Shown piece after piece: positions 29,666 through 38,102 of a stretch of DNA of 64,000 nt. Position 1 is the stretch's first letter, and the number at the start of each line of letters is the position of its first letter. The position numbers and the translations under genes are program-made. The stretch covers positions 2,976,001 through 3,040,000 of the forward strand of contig NZ_JAJJMO010000001.1 of the NCBI RefSeq assembly GCF_020905345.1, written 5' to 3'. The notes under the pieces are model-generated. The model made no database searches, was not told where the DNA came from, and worked only from the letters and a program-made list of their open reading frames with translations. Origin of the DNA: Flavobacterium pisciphilum. Its GTDB lineage: Bacteria > Bacteroidota > Bacteroidia > Flavobacteriales > Flavobacteriaceae.

Positions 29666-32600
29666 TCTTTAAGACTATAATTTTGTCTTCTTCATTTGTA
29701 CAAGTATAGCCAAAATTAAGAAATGTGTCCTTTAAACTCGCGCTATTTATTAAAATAAAGCAAGATGTTAATGGAATAATTTTTTCAATAATAGAGTTAT
29801 GACTATCATCCGAAATTAGAACTACATCATATCTTTTTTGCAGGACAGATTCAAGATTTTCTAAATAATGGATGGCTCTTTTTTTAACGATGTAATTTGT
29901 TTTTGCAACAGCATGTTTTTCTTCGTCTGTTGTATAGGAATCAATTTTTCGCTGTGGTTCTTGTAATGCTAATAGTAAATCTAGTTGACCATAATCATTA
30001 CTTAAATGTAAGACTCTAGCTTCAGGATTTATGTGCTTGTTTAATAGATAATAGGTTTCTAAATTGGTATTTAGATTCTTTTTTACGCTGTTTATTATTT
30101 CTAATTCTTTGTAATCAAAACTATTGATAATCATTTTTTTGAAATAATCGGGGCCTTCATTTTTTTCACGTATTTTCTTGAATTCTGATTTAAAGAACGT
30201 ACTTATTTGTTTTGTTTTTTCGGTATAATTTTTTCCAAAAGAAAGGTTTTCGGGAGTAATTCGATCAAGAATAGAAACAGTTATTGCACCGTCATATATA
30301 ATGAAATCTCCTTTTGGTAATACTTCTGAAGTACCATGAATTACAATTGGAATAATGTCTAGATTAAAATGTTCCGCCAGATAAAATGCTCCTTTATGGA
30401 ATCGTTTTATTTGATTGCTTTCAGATCGTGTTCCTTCTGGGAATACCATTAATGAATAGCCTTCTTCTATTTTTTGTCGTAAATGTTCAATGCCTCCTTC
30501 TAGTCCTTCAGAAACGGGATAAAAACCTGCTTTCCTTACTGTAGCTCCAAAAACAGGAGAATTGTAAACCCAATCACTTACTAGATAAATGATTTTTGGG
30601 CTCAACATTCCAACAGCAAGAATGTCTAAAAATGAGGAATGGTTGGAGATGAGTACAGCTGGTTTTTCAAATGTCTCATTATGAATATTAACTACTTTTT
30701 TGACTACAAAAGGATTAGTATACAAAACGGATTTCATGAATTTTGAAATGAAATAACGGAATCCTTTTATTTTTGTCTTTTCTTTTAATGGTAGTATTTT
30801 CATAATTGTCAAGCTGAAAATGGACATTAAAATGCCACCTAAGCCATAATATAAAAACGAGGTAACTCCTTGGATAAAAGAACGAAGTTGAAAAGGAGCC
30901 TTTCCATTTTTTGGACGGTTGGATAAGAACAGTTTGAATAAAATGGGATAAAAAATAAATGTAATTATCAAGGCTGCAAATACTCCAATTAGTGAAATCG
31001 AAGAAATCGATTGTAATGCAGGGTGTTTGGCAAATATCAATGCACCAATTCCTAGAATGGTTGTTATTACAGCAAGGATGATAGAGGTTCTATAGATTGC
31101 GATTTCGTTCTTTCCGGTTGTATATTCTTTTTGTAATGCACTTGTCATGAAAATACTAAAATCGACTCCATGTCCGAAAATCAGCGTACATACAATCATG
31201 CTGAAAATGTTCAATTCGATGTTAAAAAGTCCCATGATTCCGGCAGTTACAATTCCGGTTAATGCAATTGGAATACAACTTATGATAACCAGTTCGATTC
31301 TTCTGAAAAAGAAAAAGAGAATAAGAATTACTGCAACAAATGAATAATTTACAAGTAAATTGAAGTCGCTGTTAAGTGTACTAAAAAAGGTTTCATTCAT
31401 TTGTTGGCGGTCAATTGCCAGTAAATTGTCATGGGATGAAGTTGATTTTACAAAGTGATCACGTTGTTGAGGCGTAACTTTTACTAATGTTGAGATGGTG
31501 AAAAAGCCATTTTTCTCACTAATAAATTCTTGTAATTGTAAGGCACTTATTTTTAAATAATCTTGATAGGAAACGGGTTTAAAGGTTGCATCGAGATGAT
31601 CAAAAAATGGGGTATAGGCTGAAGATTTAAATCCAAGCTTGGTCCCTTCTGTAATTAATTGGGATTTTAAATGTTGCTTTTTATTGGAATCCCAAAATAA
31701 ATTCCATTTGTCTATTTTTTGCTTTTGCTCTTTTTGCGAAAGCATAATTCCTCCTACTGAGCTATAATTTAGTATTTTGTTTTGCTGTTTTTCTTTTGCG
31801 AGAGTATTGAAAAGATGACTGTTTTTTTGTAAAACGTCTTCCATACTATTTCCATAAGATGCGAGATAAATAGTTTTAGAAGTTAAACTAGTGGTGCTTT
31901 CTTCAAGTTTTTTTTCGGCAGCCTTAATTTCTTTTGGAACGAAATTTAGCTGTGATAAATCATTATTAAAACCAACATCATTGTAGGTAAAACAACAAAT
32001 GATTGTAATTAGGACACAAAAACCAATTAAGAATTTATTGTTATGAAATGAAAAATGAGCAAGTCTATCAATTACATTTTTCTTATGATCAAAATTATTT
32101 TCTTTTGGTTTGTATAGATGTGGAACGATTAAGAGTGAGAAAAATGCTGAGGACATTACAATTACCGCTGCAAAAATACCTAAGTCATTTAACGCATCTG
32201 ATTTTACAAAAAGTAAACATAAAAATGCAACAGCAGTTGTTGAACTACTCATTATTACGGGCATGGTTATGTCTTTGTATAGCGTTTTTACATCACTGTT
32301 GTGTTTGTAGTGGGTAAGAATATGAATGGAGTAATCTATTGTAATTCCCAAAAGAATGGAACCGATTCCTAGTGAGATTGCAGAGATCCTTTCTTTTACA
32401 AAATATAAAAAGGCAACTGCAAACAGAGCTCCAAATACAGTAGGTAGAAAAATGATTAGCGGAATAAATACTTTTCGATAAAATAAAATCAAAATAAGCA
32501 TAAGGGTAATCATTGCAATAGTTGTAGTAAGTACAATATCACTTTTTATTTGGTTTGCATTTGCTACAGCGATGAGTGCTGAACCAAAATAACTTACGGA

Positions 32601-33341
32601 AGTTTTTGTTTTAAATTGCTCGTTTAGATTGTCTTTTATGGTATTGAGCTTTGCTACAAAAATGGAGTTTTTTTCTGTTTCGCTAGGAGGCAGATTAGAA
32701 GTAATGAATAGAAGTAATTTCTTTTTGTCCTTAGTCATTACAAAACCATTATCTAGAGTAAAATCATCACCTACATTTAATTGTTGTAGTTTTTTTAAGG
32801 CTATAAATGAAATCCCTAATGGATCTTGTAATATAAAATCTTTGGTAATGAATCCTGATGGCGAAATTATTGATTTGTAATTTCCTTGTACAGTTGCAGC
32901 AATACTGTCTTGTTGCAATTTGGATTGAATGGTTGCATAATCTTTATCATCTAGAAAAAGAGGAACGTTGTTGTAAACAAAATCAATTGTTTCTTGAATG
33001 TTTTCTTCGTCTATTTTTCCTTGTACAGCGGTTATGTATGGTTTACAAGTTTTGGCAATACTATCGGTAAAAACAGCTGCCATCTCTTTTAAGTCTTCAT
33101 CTGTTCCTCCTTTTTCGAGTTGAAAAATTACGGTAATCTTGTCTGCAAAGTTAAGTTGTTTCAGTACTTTGGCAGTAACATCAGTTTTGTCATTGGTTGG
33201 AATAAGTTTGGTAATATCTTCTTCAAATTTAATTTGTGAAGCAAAGAATCCAAATATTAAAAGCACTGCGATTGCCAAAAAAACCGATAATGATTTTCTT
33301 CGATTTACAAATAAATGTATGGCGTAGAAATAATGATGCAT
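29658..33341 (-). CDS. MMPL transporter / acyltransferase / methyltransferase fusion
   Basis: The 1227-residue protein has three parts. Residues 1 to about 830 are an RND/MMPL exporter with two sets of membrane helices. A PlsC-type acyltransferase follows, with the HX4D motif in NHSSFLD (about residue 895) and FPEGTRSE (about 970). The last 120 residues (LHLSNDYGQLDLLLAL, YDVVLISDD) resemble a small class I methyltransferase fold. Fusions of this kind mark flexirubin/aryl-polyene clusters of Bacteroidota and probably acylate and move the pigment to the outer membrane. It is two bases from the GT2 gene. Confidence 0.87.
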   Translation of the reverse strand: MHHYFYAIHLFVNRRKSLSVFLAIAVLLIFGFFASQIKFEEDITKLIPTNDKTDVTAKVLKQLNFADKITVIFQLEKGGTDEDLKEMAAVFTDSIAKTCKPYITAVQGKIDEENIQETIDFVYNNVPLFLDDKDYATIQSKLQQDSIAATVQGNYKSIISPSGFITKDFILQDPLGISFIALKKLQQLNVGDDFTLDNGFVMTKDKKKLLLFITSNLPPSETEKNSIFVAKLNTIKDNLNEQFKTKTSVSYFGSALIAVANANQIKSDIVLTTTIAMITLMLILILFYRKVFIPLIIFLPTVFGALFAVAFLYFVKERISAISLGIGSILLGITIDYSIHILTHYKHNSDVKTLYKDITMPVIMSSSTTAVAFLCLLFVKSDALNDLGIFAAVIVMSSAFFSLLIVPHLYKPKENNFDHKKNVIDRLAHFSFHNNKFLIGFCVLITIICCFTYNDVGFNNDLSQLNFVPKEIKAAEKKLEESTTSLTSKTIYLASYGNSMEDVLQKNSHLFNTLAKEKQQNKILNYSSVGGIMLSQKEQKQKIDKWNLFWDSNKKQHLKSQLITEGTKLGFKSSAYTPFFDHLDATFKPVSYQDYLKISALQLQEFISEKNGFFTISTLVKVTPQQRDHFVKSTSSHDNLLAIDRQQMNETFFSTLNSDFNLLVNYSFVAVILILFFFFRRIELVIISCIPIALTGIVTAGIMGLFNIELNIFSMIVCTLIFGHGVDFSIFMTSALQKEYTTGKNEIAIYRTSIILAVITTILGIGALIFAKHPALQSISSISLIGVFAALIITFIFYPILFKLFLSNRPKNGKAPFQLRSFIQGVTSFLYYGLGGILMSIFSLTIMKILPLKEKTKIKGFRYFISKFMKSVLYTNPFVVKKVVNIHNETFEKPAVLISNHSSFLDILAVGMLSPKIIYLVSDWVYNSPVFGATVRKAGFYPVSEGLEGGIEHLRQKIEEGYSLMVFPEGTRSESNQIKRFHKGAFYLAEHFNLDIIPIVIHGTSEVLPKGDFIIYDGAITVSILDRITPENLSFGKNYTEKTKQISTFFKSEFKKIREKNEGPDYFKKMIINSFDYKELEIINSVKKNLNTNLETYYLLNKHINPEARVLHLSNDYGQLDLLLALQEPQRKIDSYTTDEEKHAVAKTNYIVKKRAIHYLENLESVLQKRYDVVLISDDSHNSIIEKIIPLTSCFILINSASLKDTFLNFGYTCTNEEDKIIVLKNE

Positions 33342-33343
33342 GC

Positions 33344-34525
33344 TTATTTTTTATTTTTTGATGTATTGAATAATGTTAAAATCAAGTACGATGTTAATCC
33401 GAATAATAATGCCATTAAGGTTGCTAAAATAAGACTTCCAACGACATATTGTGTTATGTTTTTTGAAACGTCAGAAAGAACCATTGACTCATTTTGTGAC
33501 AAAGAAGTATCGCTAGATATAAAAAGGCTTCCCATTTTTAAAGACCCATATATTACTAATGGAATAAAAGGAGGTAAACTAACATTTGAAGCTAGAAAAG
33601 CAATGACTTTATTGAGTTTGAATAATGTGGCAAAGAAAAGAAGCAATACCGTTTGAAATCCCCAAAATGGTGAAATCCCGATAAATACACCTAATGCAAT
33701 TGCAGCTGATTTTTTTAAATTGGACTCATCACTTTCTAGGATATCCTCTAGAAGGAATTTCTTAAGTCCTTTTTTTTTTATTTTTCGAATCAAATCTCTT
33801 GGTTTGATATAGACAAGAGCAATAATAACTAATACAGTATTTAAAATACTGATTCGAGTAAAATCCTTGAACGGACGAAAATGCGATACCCTCTCAAGTG
33901 GATCGTATAAAACTTTAACTGGAATGTTTTTAACTGGAATTCCTTTCCATGCTGAACGCACAATTACCTCGATTTCAAATTCAAATTTAGGCGTATAATA
34001 TCTTTCAGGGATTAGTTGTAACGGATACAATCGAAATCCAGATTGGGTGTCTTCTAGGCGTATTCCTGTTTCAAACCAAAACCAGAAGTTTGAAAACTTA
34101 TTTCCAAAACTACTTTTTTTAGGCACATTTTCCTGTGTCATATTGCGGCTTCCAATAAGTAAAGTATTGGGTTCATTTTGGATGAAATGAATAAACGAAG
34201 GAATATCTGATGCAAAATGCTGTCCATCAGAATCTATTGTTATTGCATATTCGTAGTTTAAAGCAATCGCTTTGTCAAAGCCATTTTGTAATGCAATTCC
34301 CTTTCCTTGATTTTCGAGATGGTGAATCTGAATAAGGTTTGGGAAATTTTCCAAAATTTCACGTGTTCTATCCGTAGATCCATCATTGACTACAATAATA
34401 TCGTTGGTGTAGGTCAAAATTGAATTAAGTACTTTCTCCAACGTTTTGTGATTGTTGTAAGTGGGTACAATAACACAAAAATTAGTTTGAGTAAGTTGTT
34501 CTTCTTGGGATAAAATAGGTTTCAT
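33344..34525 (-). CDS. Glycosyltransferase family 2 with DUF2062 domain
   Basis: The N-terminal half is a GT-A fold with VPTYNNHKTLEKVL, VVNDGSTDRTR and the DxD-like TIDSDGQHF. From about residue 250 a DUF2062 membrane domain follows (KKSAAIALGVFIGISPFWGFQ). The enzyme probably transfers a sugar to a lipid carrier or pigment at the inner membrane. It is embedded in the flexirubin-like operon with gaps of 2 and 18 bases. Confidence 0.87.
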   Translation of the reverse strand: MKPILSQEEQLTQTNFCVIVPTYNNHKTLEKVLNSILTYTNDIIVVNDGSTDRTREILENFPNLIQIHHLENQGKGIALQNGFDKAIALNYEYAITIDSDGQHFASDIPSFIHFIQNEPNTLLIGSRNMTQENVPKKSSFGNKFSNFWFWFETGIRLEDTQSGFRLYPLQLIPERYYTPKFEFEIEVIVRSAWKGIPVKNIPVKVLYDPLERVSHFRPFKDFTRISILNTVLVIIALVYIKPRDLIRKIKKKGLKKFLLEDILESDESNLKKSAAIALGVFIGISPFWGFQTVLLLFFATLFKLNKVIAFLASNVSLPPFIPLVIYGSLKMGSLFISSDTSLSQNESMVLSDVSKNITQYVVGSLILATLMALLFGLTSYLILTLFNTSKNKK

Positions 34526-34543
34526 TTTGTGGTTTTTCTTTAA

Positions 34544-35029
34544 CTACTTTATCGTTTGTTTTTCTGCTGTAGAGAAACTTTTAGATTGTAAGATAAAGTT
34601 TTTTAAGTATTCTTTTAGCGCAGTATTCTGATCATCGTAATGTGCTAGAATATACTTTTTATCTTCTTTAATATTTTTTTTATAACCTGTAATTCCGGGA
34701 ACATTTTCCTGAATACTTAATCGAATCATTCTAATTTCTATCGAATTAGGTTCTTTTGTAATAGTACCTTCTAATAATTGAGCTCCTTCTTTAAAGCGAC
34801 TCATTTTTGCAGATAATTTTTTCTCATACTTAGAATCTAATATGATGGAAGCAGCTTTGTAGGCTACCAAAATATTTTCGTCGGTATTAGCTATCGCTAC
34901 AAGTTTTGAATTAAAATCTTTAGCACTAGTTTCAGAATTTGAAGCTGTTGGATATATTTTTCTGATAGTAGGAAGATCTGGTGTACTCATTAAACCTACT
35001 AATAAAATCAATGATATAACTAGTTTCAT
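34544..35029 (-). CDS. Small exported protein of the flexirubin-like operon
   Basis: The 161-residue protein has a signal peptide (MKLVISLILLVGLMSTPDL) and a helical body. No known domain is recognised, but a protein of this size is usual next to the dehydratase in such clusters. It lies three bases after the dehydratase stop, so the two are coupled. Confidence 0.7.
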   Translation of the reverse strand: MKLVISLILLVGLMSTPDLPTIRKIYPTASNSETSAKDFNSKLVAIANTDENILVAYKAASIILDSKYEKKLSAKMSRFKEGAQLLEGTITKEPNSIEIRMIRLSIQENVPGITGYKKNIKEDKKYILAHYDDQNTALKEYLKNFILQSKSFSTAEKQTIK

Positions 35030-35031
35030 AA

Positions 35032-35403
35032 TTAAGCTTTTTTATAAACATTGCTCAATTTTAAAGCAACTGTTTCGTTAAAATAAGTCGTGTTTTTTAC
35101 TTTTACTAAACCATCTTCGGTTGTGGTAATATCTAATTCTAAGCGTAACTCAGGTGTAACTTCAGGATTAATCAACGCCATGAATTTTACATTACTCAAC
35201 GTTTGCATCAGTAAGCTACTTTTAGTAATTGTTTCCGAAAGTTCTTTTATAATCTGAATCATGCATACTCCTGGCATAATAGGATTATCTGGAAAATGAC
35301 CTTTAAAAACATCGTGTTTATCATTTATTAAAATGACAGCATCGTATTTAGAATCACTTGTGTTTTCTAATGAAAGTATTTTATAAAAGTCTTTTAAAAC
35401 CAT
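35032..35403 (-). CDS. FabZ-like 3-hydroxyacyl-ACP dehydratase
   Basis: The 123-residue hot-dog protein has the active-site His in FKGHFPDNPIMPGV. The acidic partner that normally follows three residues after PGV (Glu in FabZ, Asp in FabA) is Gln here (PGVCMIQ). It should remove water during polyene chain growth on an ACP; the Gln suggests altered catalysis or a binding role. It is now the first gene of the operon after the prophage end. Confidence 0.83.
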   Translation of the reverse strand: MVLKDFYKILSLENTSDSKYDAVILINDKHDVFKGHFPDNPIMPGVCMIQIIKELSETITKSSLLMQTLSNVKFMALINPEVTPELRLELDITTTEDGLVKVKNTTYFNETVALKLSNVYKKA

Positions 35404-35413
35404 AGTTGTATTT

Positions 35414-35487
35414 TTATTTTCCGAAAGTGTATGTTGCTCCTATCTGATAAACTAAATTAGTACTATTATAATCGGCAAAACCAAATA
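35414..35487 (-). pseudogene. 3' remnant of a host beta-barrel protein gene, cut by the prophage
   Basis: Only one minus-strand frame is open here. It ends NLVYQIGATYTFGK and a TAA stop 10 bases before the dehydratase ATG. Alternating polar/aromatic residues and a terminal Phe-containing strand are typical of the last strand of outer-membrane barrels. No start codon exists; upstream the frame runs into sequence of phage character and then a stop. The rest of the gene is expected beyond the other prophage end. Confidence 0.6.
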
Positions 35488-35526
35488 TGCAAAAATCGCA
35501 AACGGGTTTAGCTCCAAAAATACAAA

Positions 35527-35555
35527 AAGACAGCCATTAAATTGATGACTGTCTT
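35527..35555 (-). terminator. Terminator at the prophage end
   Basis: The stem AAGACAG / CTGTCTT with a CAT..ATG inner part is followed on the minus strand by TTTTT. It would stop transcription leaving the methylase gene before it reaches the host operon. Confidence 0.7.
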
Positions 35556-35562
35556 CATTTAG

Positions 35563-35590
35563 TTTAAACGAGGTTTAAAACCTATTTAAA
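35563..35590. repeat. Three TTTAAA boxes at 11-bp spacing
   Basis: TTTAAA occurs at 35563, 35574 and 35585, each separated by five bases, next to the methylase stop and about 75 bases from the suggested phage end. On the minus strand the outer pair reads TTTAAACCTCGTTTAAA, close to sites at 53744 and 58716. Confidence 0.55.
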
Positions 35591-36430
35591 TTCATAGTTT
35601 ACCTTGTGTAGCAAAATATCAGTAAAGCTTGAATTATAATTCATTTGATTTTGCGTCGTGCTCGTTGTAGAACCTTCGAAAGGATTATACAGAGCGGGCT
35701 TATTAGCCATCCACTCACACAGTTCAATTATATTTGACTTACCTGACGTAAAGTACAGATAATTAGTGCCGTTCAATACATCAAGAACATCGAGATAGTC
35801 TTTTAGTTTCCAATAGTTTTTGTATGTTCCCACTTCGGTACTTAAATAAGGTGGATCAACCAAGAAAATAACATTATTCGTAGTCTTGTACTTTTGAAAC
35901 AATACTTTATAGTCAACACTTTCAACTATTAAGCCTTTTAAATAGTCAGTTGTGTAATAATCTGTAGTCCTTATACAATTATATAACGTCTCTTTTTCGA
36001 GTTCGCTATATGACTGTACATACTTCATACTAAACAAAACACTACTCGACAATGTAATATAATCAACGTAACCAGTGGCTTTTTCTTCCTGAAGTACTCT
36101 TTTTAGGATTAACTCTCTTTCAACCGACGGTATGCGCTTGTCTTTTAAACAATTCGCAACAATTAATCGTAAATCTCTCAATAGGGCATTTGTATAATCC
36201 ACGTTATTTAAACGCAATCGATAATTATCATAGTCATTGTAAATTACCGTTGAATTAGGGTAATATTGCTTAATTGTATGCGATAACAATCCTGAACCTC
36301 CAAATAGATCAACATAGGTAGCGTCATTTGGGCAGTTATCTAAAACAGTTAGAACTTGTTTTAAAAATCGTCTCTTTTGCCCCATAAAAGGTATTGGTGC
36401 AGTAGTAAATTTTCTTGTTTTTTGTTTCAT
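35582..36430 (-). CDS. D12-class DNA adenine methylase (Dam-like)
   Basis: The 282-residue enzyme has the N-terminal MGQKRRF motif, the SAM-binding DLFGGSGLLS and the catalytic DPPY in FLVDPPYLSTEVG. It methylates adenine N6; the target sequence is unknown. It is the last gene before the phage end, the place where Mu carries the DNA-modifying gene mom, and may protect phage DNA from host restriction. Its upstream gap carries operator-like repeats and a structured element. Confidence 0.92.
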   Translation of the reverse strand: MKQKTRKFTTAPIPFMGQKRRFLKQVLTVLDNCPNDATYVDLFGGSGLLSHTIKQYYPNSTVIYNDYDNYRLRLNNVDYTNALLRDLRLIVANCLKDKRIPSVERELILKRVLQEEKATGYVDYITLSSSVLFSMKYVQSYSELEKETLYNCIRTTDYYTTDYLKGLIVESVDYKVLFQKYKTTNNVIFLVDPPYLSTEVGTYKNYWKLKDYLDVLDVLNGTNYLYFTSGKSNIIELCEWMANKPALYNPFEGSTTSTTQNQMNYNSSFTDILLHKVNYEFK

Positions 36431-36444
36431 TTTTGATTGATTTT

Positions 36445-36462
36445 GAACATTTATTCATGTTC
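36445..36462. promoter_or_regulatory. Operator-like palindrome GAACAT-N6-ATGTTC
   Basis: The inverted repeat lies 15 bases upstream of the methylase ATG and just upstream of the -33 box of the plus-strand promoter. It is flanked by direct repeats TTTTGATTGAT (about 36432 and 36467), so one regulator could control both directions. Confidence 0.5.
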
Positions 36463-36466
36463 GTTT

Positions 36467-36495
36467 TTTGATTGATGATTTTGATTGTATATTTG
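36467..36495 (+). promoter_or_regulatory. Strong Bacteroidetes-type promoter
   Basis: TTTG at 36467-36470 and TATATTTG at 36488-36495 with a 17-base gap match the -33/-7 consensus (TTTG, TAnnTTTG). It points away from the methylase, into the structured element, and is the best promoter match seen in the prophage. Confidence 0.65.
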
Positions 36496-36500
36496 CAGCT

Positions 36501-36622
36501 CCTAGGATAATTTAAAACATGACAAAAAGCCACAGCAAGAAGACTTTCCAGTCCTCCAACGCTGTGGCTTTTGCTATAAAATAAATTACCCTAGGAAGTA
36601 TTTATGTTGGAGGGCTTTTTTT
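36501..36622 (+). ncRNA. Putative structured small RNA with a 21-codon ORF
   Basis: Downstream of the promoter lie an outer stem (CCTAGGATAATTT, 36501-36513, with AAATTACCCTAGG, 36583-36595), a perfect inner 12-bp stem (AAAAGCCACAGC, 36525-36536, with GCTGTGGCTTTT, 36561-36572) and, in its loop, GTCCTCCAAC, which can instead pair with GTTGGAGGGC just before a T-run. The two pairings exclude each other. A 21-codon ORF (ATG 36519, TAA 36582-36584, starting MTKSHSKKTF) spans the inner hairpin. On the minus strand the inner hairpin plus TTTTT could end the lysis operon. Confidence 0.5.
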
Positions 36623-37199
36623 ATCCCTCATTTTTACCAAACATTTTTTTAAATATATCAGGTAATTTTATTTTTTTGCTAATCCAATTAAGGACAATTA
36701 GCACTATTATTATAAGAAATAACCATAAGTAGAAGCCAAATTGAAAGCCTTTTACATCAGCTTTTTTGTTTTTATTTAGGGTCTTTTTCTTGGTTTCCTT
36801 TTTATACCCAACGTCAACTTCAATTCTTGTCTTTTCAGACTTAATCTCATCTTTTTTCTCTGATTGGTTATACTGTTTAGAATCAGTTTGTTTATTGATT
36901 TCTCCACCTTCTAAATAAATCTCTTCTTTTAGTTTACCATCGACAAAATGTTTGTAGTGAAATGGTTTTCGATTACCGGAACTATCAATATCTGATATAC
37001 TCGAAAGCTTTAAATTGTCGTTAAATTCCCATTGACGTTTTTGATAATCTAAATGTAAATCGAGCGATTCTTTAAATACCGAATCGAAATATCTTGAAGC
37101 TGATTCCTTTTCGGTTATAAATTCCTTTTCAGTTGTAACCGTCTTAGTTTTACAACTAAACAAGAACATGAATAACACAAAGTATTTTAATGTTTTCAT
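36621..37199 (-). CDS. Putative unimolecular spanin (u-spanin)
   Basis: The 192-residue protein starts with a lipoprotein signal and lipobox FLFSCKTK (Cys 16), continues with a charged helical linker, and ends with a single membrane helix (about residues 150-172, FGFYLWLFLIIIVLIVLNW) and a short basic tail. A lipid-anchored N-terminus plus C-terminal membrane helix is the topology of u-spanins, which join outer and inner membranes and fuse them at lysis. It is four bases from the endolysin gene, which supports that role. No sequence family is claimed. Confidence 0.6.
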   Translation of the reverse strand: MKTLKYFVLFMFLFSCKTKTVTTEKEFITEKESASRYFDSVFKESLDLHLDYQKRQWEFNDNLKLSSISDIDSSGNRKPFHYKHFVDGKLKEEIYLEGGEINKQTDSKQYNQSEKKDEIKSEKTRIEVDVGYKKETKKKTLNKNKKADVKGFQFGFYLWLFLIIIVLIVLNWISKKIKLPDIFKKMFGKNEG

Positions 37200-37203
37200 A
37201 ATA

Positions 37204-37710
37204 TTATTTTACAAATTTAGTGATTGATTTTGCTACAGCTTTTAATGTATTAGCGTAGTTAGGGTCAGTGGCATAACCGGCTTTTGCAATCTCTTCAAAA
37301 AATCTATTGTGGTCATGTTTTACTTTTAAAGCTTCACTGTAACGTTTGTTTTTAAAAAAAAACGATGCATGATCTGCAAAACAATCTTCCGGAGTTTCAT
37401 ATTTTCTGAAGTAATCTTTAACCTTGTATTTAAACATTTTACGACCGTTTTTCAAAACTACCTCCTTAGAAATAATTTCAGGGAATTTTAGATCAGCCTT
37501 GGAGCTGTATTCGGTTGTCGTTAGTAATTGCTCATTTCCGTTTATTCCGTCGGTGTCTTTTACTCCAAAAAACATGTTTCCAGGTGCAACATCGCCCCAA
37601 GCAGATTCAAGTGCTGCCTGTGTTAATATTGCTACTGCAGATATTCCATTTTTGGCCTCAACCCTCTTAGCATGTGGAAGGTATTTAATAACGAATAATT
37701 CAGGTTTCAT
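37204..37710 (-). CDS. Glucosaminidase-type endolysin
   Basis: The 168-residue enzyme has the GH73-like core with the probable catalytic Glu in QAALESAWG and further GNMFFGVK, and a C-terminal GYATDPNYANTLKAVAKSI stretch, all typical of the N-acetylglucosaminidase family. It has no signal peptide, so it would need a holin. It lies between a small membrane protein and the spanin-like gene. Confidence 0.88.
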   Translation of the reverse strand: MKPELFVIKYLPHAKRVEAKNGISAVAILTQAALESAWGDVAPGNMFFGVKDTDGINGNEQLLTTTEYSSKADLKFPEIISKEVVLKNGRKMFKYKVKDYFRKYETPEDCFADHASFFFKNKRYSEALKVKHDHNRFFEEIAKAGYATDPNYANTLKAVAKSITKFVK

Positions 37711-37730
37711 ATACTTTTTGTTTTTATTTA

Positions 37731-38102
37731 TTATACTAAACTATCAATGCTAATTAAACAATGATCAGTTTCTATTTTGTCCAGGATAAACACAATAAAT
37801 CTTCCTGTTTTGGTTAACGTTTCATCACGTTGATTTTTTCCTAATACACTAGAAATTGTTTCCTTTCGTTTGCCAAATTCATAACCTCCTTTCTTAATTA
37901 GTAATAGATTAAACAAGTCTTTACAAATAACGTTTCCCGAAGTATCAACGCTTGTAGCTATAGTTAATAATTGTGCATCTAAACGTTTAAAGGAAAACTT
38001 CCAACGACGTTTATAAAGATTGACTGCAAACGTAAAAAACAAGCCGACTGGGAATAGTAATGATGCCAGAACTACAGATATAAATGCTAAAAAAGTCCCC
38101 AT
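37731..38102 (-). CDS. Small membrane protein of the lysis module
   Basis: The 123-residue protein has a hydrophobic N-terminal hairpin (residues about 3-32) and a soluble basic C-terminal part. The start is taken at ATG 38102, inside a TAATG overlap with the preceding gene, rather than the in-frame 38126 codon. It stands next to the endolysin, so a holin-like role is possible, but a better holin candidate lies at 42929. Confidence 0.55.
   Translation of the reverse strand: MGTFLAFISVVLASLLFPVGLFFTFAVNLYKRRWKFSFKRLDAQLLTIATSVDTSGNVICKDLFNLLLIKKGGYEFGKRKETISSVLGKNQRDETLTKTGRFIVFILDKIETDHCLISIDSLV

Noticed and set aside
36336..36533. 65-residue minus-strand ORF upstream of the methylase
   Set aside because: It overlaps the methylase gene in another frame and covers the promoter and structured element; its composition is not gene-like.
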